Positions 16,845-25,201 of a stretch of DNA of 64,000 nt are shown here, in pieces; within the stretch, counting starts at the first letter, position 1, and each line of letters starts with the position of its first letter. Where the stretch lies: positions 310,001 through 374,000 of the forward strand of contig JACKAJ010000016.1 of NCBI GenBank assembly GCA_020635135.1, read 5' to 3'. A program made the translations under genes and the position numbers. The notes under the pieces were generated by a model, which saw only the letters and a list, made by a program, of their open reading frames with translations, was not told the DNA's origin and did not search any database. This DNA comes from Halobacteriovoraceae bacterium. Lineage in GTDB: Bacteria > Bdellovibrionota > Bacteriovoracia > Bacteriovoracales > Bacteriovoracaceae.

Positions 16845-19484
16845 ATGAAAAAAAGTCTCTGGAATCTAAAAAGCATACTCATTCACGTTGCAGTTGAAAA
16901 GCCCAAAGCTGTTCTCACTTCAATGCTCGTAATCACCTTAGGAATTTTGGCTTTAGCAGCTGCTCCAACTCTTTTTCCAGAACGCTTTCCAGAATTTCCT
17001 AAGCTCACTGTCGATACCGACCCAGAAAACATGCTCCCTCACGATGAAGAATCACGAGTTTTTCACGATCATATGAAAAAAGAGCTCGATCTCAATGAAA
17101 TTGTCGCAGTCGGTGTGGTCAATGAGAAAAATCCCAACGGTATCTATAATAAGAAATCACTCACAAATATCTACAAACTAGTAGAATACGCTAAAACTCT
17201 CGAAGGGGTTAAATCAGTCGATATTATGGCCCCTTCGATGCTCGATAATATAGAACAAGGCAGCCTTGGTGAAGTTAAATTTGATTGGCTCCTCCCTGCT
17301 CCTCCAAAAACTGAAGAAGAGGCGTTATCTCTTCGCGATAAAGTCAAACGCCTGCCATTTCTCAAAGGGACAATTTTTTCAGAGGACGACAAGGCCATAG
17401 CCATTTTTCTTCCCATCACAGAAAAACACTATAGTTACGAAATCTACACACAGCTGAGAGATGAAATTCAAAAACTCGGTGGTGACGATGACTTTCACAT
17501 TGCTGGTCTACCTGTCGCTGAAGATACTTTTGGAGTGGAAATGTTCAAACAAATGGCGATTTCCGCCCCATTGGCCATGTTAATTATTTTCTCGTTGATG
17601 CTATTGTTCTTTAAAAAGCTCTCCATGATAATCTCTCCCATGATTGTGGCCATGGTTTCTGTGATATCTACGATGGGTCTCCTTGTTATTTCAGGGAATA
17701 CGGTTCACATCATGAGTTCAATGATACCTATTTTTATTATGCCGATAGCTGTTTTGGATGCCGTTCATATCTTGTCGGATTTTTTCGATAGTTATCAAAA
17801 AACGCGCGATCGCAAAAAAACAATTCTTCATGTTATGGATGCTCTTTTTGCTCCGATGCTTTATACATCCATCACGACTATCGCCGGTTTTGCATCCCTA
17901 GCCCTTACACCCAACCCACCAGTTCAAGTTTTCGGAACTTTTGTGGCCTTAGGCGTGGCCTTTGCTTGGATTTGGACAATTCTCTTTATCCCTTCATACA
18001 TCATGCTTTTAAGTGATAAGTCTCTTGCTAACTTTGGACTCAAACAATCTGGGAAAATTCATAAAGTTGGTCTTATTGATCAATTTCTCGGTTGGACAGG
18101 GCACGTAACTTACAAACACCCGAAATTTATTTTATCAATTGTTGGCATCATCAGTTTGATTTCATTTTATGGGATTAGCAAAATCGTTATCAATGACAAC
18201 CCTACACGATGGTTTGCTAAAACTCACCCCATCAGAATCGCCGATAAAGTGATGAATAAGCACCTTGCAGGAACTTATATGGGCTATCTTTCTCTTCAGC
18301 CTAAGCCTGAAGAAAAAGTTTCAGATGAATATTTAGATTCCTTAGTCAAACGAGCAGAATCAATTTTCACTCCAGAGCAATTGCAATCTGAAGCAGCTCA
18401 AAATCTCTTAAAAACACTCAAAACTCAAATCATCACTGTGGGCAAAAATAGTAATAACCGCGATGATCTTCTCATGAAAATGGGGGATTATCTTGAAGAA
18501 CAAATCGACAATGCTTCTAGTAATGAAGAAGAACTGTGGGATAAAGTTATCAGTGCTTTTGATGCTTACCGAACAGAACTTCAAATATTCAAAAAGCCTG
18601 AGGTCCTTCACTATATGGAAGGGCTTCAAAATCACCTCAATCAATTAAAAACCGTCGGAAAAACAAGTTCCCTCGTTGAAATTGTCAAAACAGTTCACCG
18701 CGAACTCTTTGGTGGAAAAGAAGAGTATTATCGCATCCCTGATAACGCAAACACAGTTGGGCAAAGTTTGATTACTTACCAATCCAGTCACCGCCCACAA
18801 GACCTCTGGCATTTTGTTACTCCTAATTATCAAAAAACGAATATTTGGGTACAGCTTAAAAGTGGTAATAATCAGGATATGCAAGAAGTTGTAGACGAAA
18901 CCGATCGCTACGCGAAACTCAATCCTCCTCCTATGGATCTAGAAGTCAAATGGTTTGGGCTCACATATATAAACTTAGTGTGGCAGCAAGAAATGGTTAC
19001 AGGAATGCTCGAAGCTTTTCTTGGATCATTTGCGATTGTTCTTCTCATGATGGTTTTTCTTTTCAGAAGCTTCTTGTGGGGAATCCTCTCGATGATACCT
19101 TTGAGTGTCACCATCCTTTTTATCTACGGAACCGTCGGCTTAGTTGGTAAAGATTATGACATGCCAGTGGCCGTGCTCTCTTCACTTTCACTCGGACTTG
19201 CAGTTGATTACGCCATTCACTTCTTAGCACGAAGTCGAGAAATTTATAAGCACACTCAAAACTGGGAAAAAGCCATTAAGGAAATTTTCTCCGAACCAGC
19301 ACGGGCCATTTTTAGAAATGTCATCGTAGTTGGAGTTGGCTTTACTCCCCTTCTCCTCTCTCCGCTGGTTCCATATCAAACCGTGGGAACTTTGATTGCA
19401 GGAATTCTTTTGAGTGCAGGCTTTGTGACACTATTTATTCTTCCTGCTTTAATGACATTAATGAAAAAAAGATTGTTTAAATAA
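16845..19484 (+). CDS. RND-superfamily transporter (MMPL/HpnN-like)
   Basis: 879 residues, inner membrane. It has the RND layout: one transmembrane helix near the N-terminus (~25-50), a large periplasmic loop (~55-220), five helices (~225-400), a second helix-plus-loop unit (~430-700) and five more helices (~710-879). Charged residues of the central helix appear in the segments AVLDAVHILSDFF and SLGLAVDYAIHFL, typical of MMPL/HpnN-type lipid or hydrophobic-compound exporters. First gene of a five-gene operon, with a GGGAG ribosome site. The next two genes (LolA-like carrier, outer-membrane barrel) suggest a trans-envelope transport route. Confidence 0.9.
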   Translation: MKKSLWNLKSILIHVAVEKPKAVLTSMLVITLGILALAAAPTLFPERFPEFPKLTVDTDPENMLPHDEESRVFHDHMKKELDLNEIVAVGVVNEKNPNGIYNKKSLTNIYKLVEYAKTLEGVKSVDIMAPSMLDNIEQGSLGEVKFDWLLPAPPKTEEEALSLRDKVKRLPFLKGTIFSEDDKAIAIFLPITEKHYSYEIYTQLRDEIQKLGGDDDFHIAGLPVAEDTFGVEMFKQMAISAPLAMLIIFSLMLLFFKKLSMIISPMIVAMVSVISTMGLLVISGNTVHIMSSMIPIFIMPIAVLDAVHILSDFFDSYQKTRDRKKTILHVMDALFAPMLYTSITTIAGFASLALTPNPPVQVFGTFVALGVAFAWIWTILFIPSYIMLLSDKSLANFGLKQSGKIHKVGLIDQFLGWTGHVTYKHPKFILSIVGIISLISFYGISKIVINDNPTRWFAKTHPIRIADKVMNKHLAGTYMGYLSLQPKPEEKVSDEYLDSLVKRAESIFTPEQLQSEAAQNLLKTLKTQIITVGKNSNNRDDLLMKMGDYLEEQIDNASSNEEELWDKVISAFDAYRTELQIFKKPEVLHYMEGLQNHLNQLKTVGKTSSLVEIVKTVHRELFGGKEEYYRIPDNANTVGQSLITYQSSHRPQDLWHFVTPNYQKTNIWVQLKSGNNQDMQEVVDETDRYAKLNPPPMDLEVKWFGLTYINLVWQQEMVTGMLEAFLGSFAIVLLMMVFLFRSFLWGILSMIPLSVTILFIYGTVGLVGKDYDMPVAVLSSLSLGLAVDYAIHFLARSREIYKHTQNWEKAIKEIFSEPARAIFRNVIVVGVGFTPLLLSPLVPYQTVGTLIAGILLSAGFVTLFILPALMTLMKKRLFK

Positions 19485-19496
19485 AAGGAGACGTTT

Positions 19497-20279
19497 ATGA
19501 AATTTTTAACAATGCTATTACTTCTAACTCTCAACTGGAATGCCCTGGCCATATCGGTGGATGAAATTGTTCAAAAAACCAATCACAATTCCTACTACCG
19601 AGGAAAAGATGGTCGAGCGGAGGTCAAGATGGTCATCAAAGACTCTCAAGGACGCGAGAGAAAAAGAAGTTTTACAATTTTGCGCCTCAACACTGGAAAA
19701 AACAAAGACGGTAAACAAAAATTTTATGTTTATTTTAAAAGGCCCTCAGACGTGAAGAAGATGGCCTTCCTGGTGTGGAAACAAATCAATCAAGAAGATG
19801 ATCGCTGGATGTATTTCCCATCTCTCGATCTTGTCAAAAGAATCGCTGGTGCGGACAAAAGAACAAGTTTTGTCGGTTCTGATTTCTTTTATGAAGATGT
19901 TTCAGGGAGAAATATCGATGCTGACAAACATGAACTACTCGAAACCAGTGATAATTATTTTGTTATAAAGAATACACCGAAAGACGTGGTCCCCGTGGAG
20001 TTTTCATACTTTAAAATGTGGATACATAAAACTTCTTTTTTGCCCATTAAATCTGAGTACTACGATAAAGCAGGTAAGCTCTATAGAACTTATGAGGTCG
20101 CAAAAGTGGACACCATACAAGACAAACCCACTGTCACTAAAGCGATCATGAAAGATCTCAATAAGAAAACAGAGACAGAGCTGAGTTACTCAAAAGTTGA
20201 GTACGATGTTGGTCTCTCAGAAGATATTTTTACAGAGCGCTATTTGAGAAATCCTCCTGTTAAAGAAATGAAATTTTAA
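19497..20279 (+). CDS. outer-membrane lipoprotein-sorting (LolA-like) protein
   Basis: 260 residues with signal peptide (1-18, ending ALA). The body matches the LolA-like sorting family often encoded beside RND/MMPL transporters: YYRGKDGRAEVKMVIKD, FYVYFKRPSDVKKMAFLVW, DDRWMYFPSLDLVKRIAG and FVGSDFFYEDV are typical blocks. Such proteins are thought to carry lipid-like cargo through the periplasm. It starts 12 bp after the RND gene with an AAAGGAG site and ends 12 bp before the barrel gene. RND plus LolA-like plus outer-membrane barrel recalls the DUF1302/DUF1329/RND clusters of other proteobacteria. Confidence 0.9.
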   Translation: MKFLTMLLLLTLNWNALAISVDEIVQKTNHNSYYRGKDGRAEVKMVIKDSQGRERKRSFTILRLNTGKNKDGKQKFYVYFKRPSDVKKMAFLVWKQINQEDDRWMYFPSLDLVKRIAGADKRTSFVGSDFFYEDVSGRNIDADKHELLETSDNYFVIKNTPKDVVPVEFSYFKMWIHKTSFLPIKSEYYDKAGKLYRTYEVAKVDTIQDKPTVTKAIMKDLNKKTETELSYSKVEYDVGLSEDIFTERYLRNPPVKEMKF

Positions 20280-20291
20280 AGAGGAGTCCCT

Positions 20292-21650
20292 ATGAAATTT
20301 TTGATATTTGCATTCATTTCATTTTCCCTCTGGGCCGAAGAACCAAGCCTTCCAGCCGGTCTAGGTGGTGAAAAAAAGGATGAACCAACGTTTGAATTTG
20401 ATTCAAACCCAAAAACGAGTGAAACTGACAAAGAAGAAACAAGTGGAAGAGATGAAGAAGCCCCTCTATTCGATTACTTTGGATTTCTCGACTTAAGAGC
20501 TGGAACAAGGATCAACACGGATCCCAGCCAGCACGATCTTTCATTAGCTGATATTCGTCTGCATAACGAAATTTCTAAAGATTATGAATCATCGAAATTA
20601 ATATTTTCTGGTGATTTCCTCGGTGATTTTGAAAGATCCGATAGTGACGACACGAACTTGCGTGATGGAACTGGACTTTTTGATTTACGAGAGCTCAATT
20701 TTTCGACCACTCCCGTGTCGTCTATCGATATTAAAATTGGCCGCCAAATCCTCACTTGGGGGACTGGGGATATGATTTTTATCAACGATCTTTTTCCTAA
20801 GGATTGGCAGTCATTTTTTATGGGGCGCGATCTTACTTACCTCAAAGCCCCCAGTGACGCTGTCAAGGCGAGTATTTATACTGATTTGGTCAATATCAAT
20901 CTCGTATACACGCCCTTCTTTAATAGTGATCGCCATATTGATGGATCAAAGATCAGCTATTACTCACCTCTTCTTGGAAAAAAAGTTGGGCGAGACACGC
21001 CCTTTGTAAAAGAAGAAAATGAAAAAGGCGAATGGGCCTTAAGATTAGAAAAGAAAATATCTTCAACTGAATTCGCGCTTTATGGTTATAAGGGTTATTG
21101 GAAATCACCATCGGGAGTCAATGCTCAGGGGAAATACTATCATCCCGAACTCAACGTTTATGGAGCCAGTGTCCGAAGCCCTTTGTTAGGAGGAGTTGGG
21201 AATGCCGAGTTTGGCTACTATGAATCTTCAGAAGATAAAAAAGGAAATAATCCTTTTGTCCCCAATGATGAATTGCGTTTCCTGGTTGGTTACGAACATG
21301 AACTTGTAAAAAACACAACTGGATCGATGCAATATTATGTCGAGCACATGCTGGATTATGACGAATATCTCTCAACTCTTATGGGTGTAAAAAAAGATGA
21401 ATCTCGCCACATGGCCACTTTAAAAGTAAGAAAAGAGATGCTCAAGCAAACACTCAGCTTCACGGCCATGCTTTTTTATAGTCCCACTGACAGTGATGGG
21501 CATGGGCGATTAAGTCTTGATTATAAACTTACAGACGACGTCAAACTTTTCGCTGGGAGTAATTTGTTTTTTGGAAAAGAAAAGACAACATTCTGGGGAC
21601 AGTTTGAAGACAATTCCAATATTTTTGCAGGAACAACTATCAATTTCTAA
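20292..21650 (+). CDS. outer-membrane beta-barrel, DUF1302-like
   Basis: 452 residues with a short signal peptide (ending LWAEE), an acidic linker (~20-55), and then alternating amphipathic strands to a C-terminal aromatic residue (FAGTTINF), as in outer-membrane barrels. Segments such as IDIKIGRQILTWGTGDMIFI and FPKDWQSFFMGRDLTYLKAP resemble DUF1302-type and related alkane- or steroid-linked barrels. In the operon it follows the LolA-like carrier by 12 bp, so it probably forms the outer-membrane end of the pathway. Cargo is unknown. Confidence 0.82.
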   Translation: MKFLIFAFISFSLWAEEPSLPAGLGGEKKDEPTFEFDSNPKTSETDKEETSGRDEEAPLFDYFGFLDLRAGTRINTDPSQHDLSLADIRLHNEISKDYESSKLIFSGDFLGDFERSDSDDTNLRDGTGLFDLRELNFSTTPVSSIDIKIGRQILTWGTGDMIFINDLFPKDWQSFFMGRDLTYLKAPSDAVKASIYTDLVNINLVYTPFFNSDRHIDGSKISYYSPLLGKKVGRDTPFVKEENEKGEWALRLEKKISSTEFALYGYKGYWKSPSGVNAQGKYYHPELNVYGASVRSPLLGGVGNAEFGYYESSEDKKGNNPFVPNDELRFLVGYEHELVKNTTGSMQYYVEHMLDYDEYLSTLMGVKKDESRHMATLKVRKEMLKQTLSFTAMLFYSPTDSDGHGRLSLDYKLTDDVKLFAGSNLFFGKEKTTFWGQFEDNSNIFAGTTINF

Positions 21651-21663
21651 CAAAGGAGTTAAA

Positions 21664-21885
21664 ATGAATGTTGAAAGATTATTGCGGGCCATAGCAGGTT
21701 TTTTTATTATGCTCTCTGTTTTACTCGCATTTACCTACTCTCTAAATTGGTTGTACTTTACGGCCTTCGTTGGTCTTAATCTCTTCCAATCTGCTTTTAC
21801 CAATTGGTGCCCCATGGTCAGTATTCTCAAGGCTATTGGAGTCAAAAGCTGTGAGCAACTTGCCCAAAGCAAAGGGAATGCATGA
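21664..21885 (+). CDS. DUF2892 (YgaP-type) inner-membrane protein
   Basis: 73 residues from the ATG at 21664, which has an AAAGGAG site 5 bases upstream. Two hydrophobic helices (~12-30 and ~32-50) are followed by the family hallmark WCPM near residue 45 and a C-terminal cysteine (KSCEQ). In E. coli YgaP this domain is fused to a rhodanese and partnered with the ArsR-type regulator YgaV; here too it is followed by an ArsR-type gene, overlapping by 4 bases. The arrangement points to sulfane-sulfur handling. Confidence 0.88.
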   Translation: MNVERLLRAIAGFFIMLSVLLAFTYSLNWLYFTAFVGLNLFQSAFTNWCPMVSILKAIGVKSCEQLAQSKGNA

Positions 21886-22190
21886 GTACAGCTAAAAAAC
21901 TAGAGCTCTCACCCATCCAAAATAATGCCCTGAGGGTTTCTCATCTCCTAAGACAGCTTTCGCACCCTCAGCGGCTTTTGATTCTTTGTCTTTTAAGTGG
22001 CGGTGAAGCTTCTGTTCATGAAATTTTAGAGCGCACTGAACTTTCGCAGTCCCATCTCTCACAGGAAATTAATAAACTTAAAGCGGAAGGGTTTATTTCC
22101 TCACGCAAGGAAGGGCGATTAATTTATTATAAACTTCATGACCAGAGAATAAAAAAACTTATCCAATCTCTTCAAAAGATATTTTGCTAA
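21882..22190 (+). CDS. ArsR-family repressor of the BigR/SqrR/YgaV persulfide-sensor type
   Basis: 102 residues. The winged-helix core (ASVHEILERTELSQSHLSQE, FISSRKEGRLIYYKL) is typical of ArsR. Only two cysteines are present: Cys36 in RLLILCLL (helix 2) and Cys102, the last residue. Their spacing (66) equals that of the two sensing cysteines of SqrR/BigR as I recall them, and the local context of the first is the same. I therefore infer a reactive-sulfur sensor forming an intraprotein tetrasulfide or disulfide bond. It overlaps the DUF2892 gene (ATGA) and would autoregulate the five-gene operon. Confidence 0.9.
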   Translation: MSTAKKLELSPIQNNALRVSHLLRQLSHPQRLLILCLLSGGEASVHEILERTELSQSHLSQEINKLKAEGFISSRKEGRLIYYKLHDQRIKKLIQSLQKIFC

Positions 22191-22213
22191 GTTTTTTTAT
22201 TCTCTCAAGAAAT

Positions 22214-23008
22214 CTACTCTAACGAATCTGCGAAATCTTCAATCGCATCTCGATAAGTTTTAAAAGCTGGAATGAGAGCTAGGATTCGATTATCAATTTC
22301 TGATTTATTGTCATCAAAGTCGAGATACCAATCAGCTCCTGGATCAAAATTAAATCCTTTCATAGTCATTTCAAAAATAGGCATATTGTCATTTGATGAA
22401 ATAGTAAAATTGTCGTTTAAAAACTTAAATGACTCTGATTTTCCTAATAGTTTCATATTGGCATCATAAATTTCAAATTCTGAATACATATTAGAGAGAT
22501 TAATTCGAAGTCCACCACGACCATTTTCATCTGAAGTGGCGATTTCAATAATTTTTTCAAGAATTTCTGCACCAACCTGAGCTGCTTTATAGCGAATAGT
22601 TTCAATGACAAAACCAATTGTTTTATTTTGGCAATCTTTAACCTCAATACGATTGAGAAGAGCGTCTTCTAGTTTTTTGAAAACTTGTTCACCATAAAAA
22701 CTCAAATTGTCGTATTTCTCTGATCCATACCAAGATGTGTTCCCTTGCGAAACATTGTAATCAAAGCGCGTTCCTGCAATATAGCCCTCTTGGATGAGAG
22801 TTTTTGGAAGATTAAAGCGTCTTCTTCTTATTTCTGCGACCTTTTCATTGTCGTTGTTACGATCTTTGACTCTTAAAACAGTTGTCATAAAAGTCAGAGT
22901 TTTTTCATCATAACGAGTTGAGCTCGGTAAATTGGCTTCTGGGCAACCTGCTGCCCACGAAAGTGCTGCATTCATAGTAATGGCAAAAAAGAATAATCTT
23001 AACAACAT
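22214..23008 (-). CDS. secreted protein of unknown function
   Basis: 264 residues from the ATG at 23008, placed six bases after an AAGGAG ribosome site; an upstream in-frame ATG at 23038 lacks one and would add ten basic residues. Signal peptide ~1-20 (LFFFAITMNAALSWAAG). The mature part has strand-like repeats in which a fold with residues such as FEIYDANMKLLGKSESFKF and MPIFEMTMKGFNFDPGADWY resembles LURP/scramblase-like beta barrels, but I am not sure. The C-terminus ends FADSLE. The gene converges on the ArsR gene 23 bp away. Confidence 0.72.
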   Translation of the reverse strand: MLLRLFFFAITMNAALSWAAGCPEANLPSSTRYDEKTLTFMTTVLRVKDRNNDNEKVAEIRRRRFNLPKTLIQEGYIAGTRFDYNVSQGNTSWYGSEKYDNLSFYGEQVFKKLEDALLNRIEVKDCQNKTIGFVIETIRYKAAQVGAEILEKIIEIATSDENGRGGLRINLSNMYSEFEIYDANMKLLGKSESFKFLNDNFTISSNDNMPIFEMTMKGFNFDPGADWYLDFDDNKSEIDNRILALIPAFKTYRDAIEDFADSLE

Positions 23009-23165
23009 AGCGGTTCTCCTTCGATTTAACTTCATCAATTAAAGGATTCATAGATTATTAGACAGATAACGACAAGATTCAGTGAAAATTCTACAGAGTT
23101 GACCATCTAGCATGAATTGGATAATGAGGGGGTGTTCGTTTATAAACAACATCTAGGAGACAAAC

Positions 23166-23552
23166 ATGTTTAAATCACTCGCTTTACTTAGCCTTTTGTT
23201 TTCCGCTAACATTTTTGCAGAAACATTAACAATGAGCTGCTGGGATGGAGAGCAGTATTCCTTTGAATTAACGGCCGAAATTAAAAACATTCACCGTCCA
23301 ATTGATATTATCGAGTTTCTTAGCGATGGTGAAGAGCTTAGCAATGTTGAAGATCTTTCACCTGCAGAATATTACGACGATGGAAACTTTAAATTAAAGA
23401 TTGGCTTTGGTCGTTATAGTTCTGTTGAAGTTTCTCTTGAAAAATGCGATTCTACTTTTGAAAATAGTGGAAAGGGAACTTTCAACAATTATGTTGGGGG
23501 ATTTCTTGGAACAGATAAAATTCCACTTACTTGTGAATGCAGTTTAAATTAA
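23166..23552 (+). CDS. small secreted protein of unknown function
   Basis: 128 residues with signal peptide (1-18, ending IFAE). The mature part is acidic and beta-rich, with four cysteines (MSCWDG, EKCDST, TCECSLN) that could form two disulfides. A GGAGAC ribosome site precedes the ATG and a strong terminator follows, so it is monocistronic. I know no family. It may be a small envelope or secreted protein of this lineage. Confidence 0.7.
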   Translation: MFKSLALLSLLFSANIFAETLTMSCWDGEQYSFELTAEIKNIHRPIDIIEFLSDGEELSNVEDLSPAEYYDDGNFKLKIGFGRYSSVEVSLEKCDSTFENSGKGTFNNYVGGFLGTDKIPLTCECSLN

Positions 23553-23581
23553 TTTCTAAGAATATTTGAAGACTTACTCAA

Positions 23582-23610
23582 GGCCATCAACTGATGGCCT
23601 TTTTTATTTT
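23582..23610 (+). terminator. rho-independent terminator
   Basis: GGCCATCA and TGATGGCC form a strong stem directly followed by TTTTTTATTTT. It ends the small secreted protein gene, and it lies just past the stop of the convergent histidine kinase gene, where its reverse reading has a poorer U tract. Confidence 0.92.
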
Positions 23611-23611
23611 C

Positions 23612-24994
23612 TTATGCAATTTTTTTTAATTTTTTTGTCATGTATGGAAGTTCAAGGACAAAGCAAGTGTTCTCACTTTTTTCATCAAAATACAGTTTCC
23701 CATGGTGTTTTTCGGCAATATTCTTCGAGAGACTCAAGCCCATCCCTGTTCCATCTCCTGTTTTTTTAGTGGTGAAAAAAGGAAGCATAAGATTTTTTCG
23801 AACCTCTTCAGGAATTCCCGATCCCGAATCAGTTACAGCAATAACCACCATATCATTTTTAAGACTCGTTTCGATACGCACCCACTTATCTTCTTGATCT
23901 TTTATCGCATCAAAAGAATTATTAAGAAGATTAATGAGTACTTGCCCAATCAATACCCTTTGCCCAGAAATTTCTGTTCTCAAGCTATTTTTTACAAAGA
24001 ACATTATATTTTGATTTTTAAAGCGATCCTGACTTAATGAGACCACTTCCTCTAAGAGATCGTCGACTTTAAAATTTTCAATTTCATTTTCATTGATATC
24101 TCTCGTTAAGTTTCTTAAGCCCCTCGTAACAGAGGCAATTCTCATGACTGTTTTTTGAATGTTTTCACAGTTCTCTTTCACTTGCTCGCGAGAAATTTGT
24201 TCGCGCTCTAAAAGCTTCGTTATAACGGCTGCATTTCCATTTAAAATAGCGAGAGGGTTATTAATTTCATGAGCGATACTTCCGGCCATCTGTCCAATAG
24301 CCGATAAGCGAGCAAACTGATTTTTTTCCTCATCTACCTTTTCTAAACTTTTTTGAATGGCGAGAATCTTTCGACTTCCATAGAAGAGTGTCAAAATAAA
24401 AACTAAGGCTGACATTACTACTGCAAAAACAAGTCCTTGCAGGGCATTCGAAACATCTCGATCAAGTTTAGCAATACTTTCAAATTTCAAATTTCGAAGA
24501 TATTCATCAAACCAGCGGAATGCCCGTAAGGCTTGGCTATCGTCCACTTTGACGAGACTATCAAGACTGCGAATTTCTTTTGTTTTCTTTATACTTTTAA
24601 GTTGGATAATTTTGTTTTCATAGGTTTTTATAGTTTTTTGAATATGATCTAATTCTCTTAATTCTTCATGAACTGTGCTTGTAAGATTTTTTATTGTTTC
24701 AATTATTTCATAAGAGTTCTTGGCGTTAATCTCAAACTTTCTTTTATAAACTTCCTGATCTCTTAAGAGATAATTTTTAAAATTGTGTATTAGTCCTCCG
24801 TATCCCATTTCTTCTTTGAGGAGTGAAAGCAGACGAATTTTTTTATCAACATTGTCGATATAAACTTTCCAATTTTTTTTGATCTTCTCAATAGAGCGAT
24901 ACTCTGCAAAAGTATAGAGACTGGAGGAGACAATAAATGCTCCTAAAATACTTAAAATAAAAATAAAAAAGCGTTTTTGCTCTAAATGACTCAA
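23612..24994 (-). CDS. membrane sensor histidine kinase
   Basis: 460 residues, starting at a TTG preceded by AAAGGTAA. Two transmembrane helices (~8-30 and ~185-208) bracket a periplasmic helical domain with the segment GYGGLIHNFKNYLLRD near residue 65, seen in other sensor proteins. The cytoplasmic part has HisKA (GSIAHEINNPLA, phospho-His in AHEIN) and HATPase with N box (INLLNNSFDA), G1 (DSGSGIPEE), F (PFFTTKK) and G2 (GTGMGLSL). No partner response regulator is adjacent (orphan). The terminator of the neighbouring gene overlaps its end. Confidence 0.93.
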   Translation of the reverse strand: MSHLEQKRFFIFILSILGAFIVSSSLYTFAEYRSIEKIKKNWKVYIDNVDKKIRLLSLLKEEMGYGGLIHNFKNYLLRDQEVYKRKFEINAKNSYEIIETIKNLTSTVHEELRELDHIQKTIKTYENKIIQLKSIKKTKEIRSLDSLVKVDDSQALRAFRWFDEYLRNLKFESIAKLDRDVSNALQGLVFAVVMSALVFILTLFYGSRKILAIQKSLEKVDEEKNQFARLSAIGQMAGSIAHEINNPLAILNGNAAVITKLLEREQISREQVKENCENIQKTVMRIASVTRGLRNLTRDINENEIENFKVDDLLEEVVSLSQDRFKNQNIMFFVKNSLRTEISGQRVLIGQVLINLLNNSFDAIKDQEDKWVRIETSLKNDMVVIAVTDSGSGIPEEVRKNLMLPFFTTKKTGDGTGMGLSLSKNIAEKHHGKLYFDEKSENTCFVLELPYMTKKLKKIA

Positions 24995-25201
24995 TCGAGA
25001 TTACCTTTATATATTTGATATCATCTCCCTAAAATTATCGGTTTTTCCTCCCTGTATTTTAAATTATAGCCTTTAAATAAACCGACTATTGCAATCATCA
25101 TTGGTTCATATAAAAGATAATACTAGACACAATTTATTCACTAATCTAAATCATTTTCAAACGCAAACGAAACGCTTAATTTAAAATCAATGTAGGAATT
25201 T

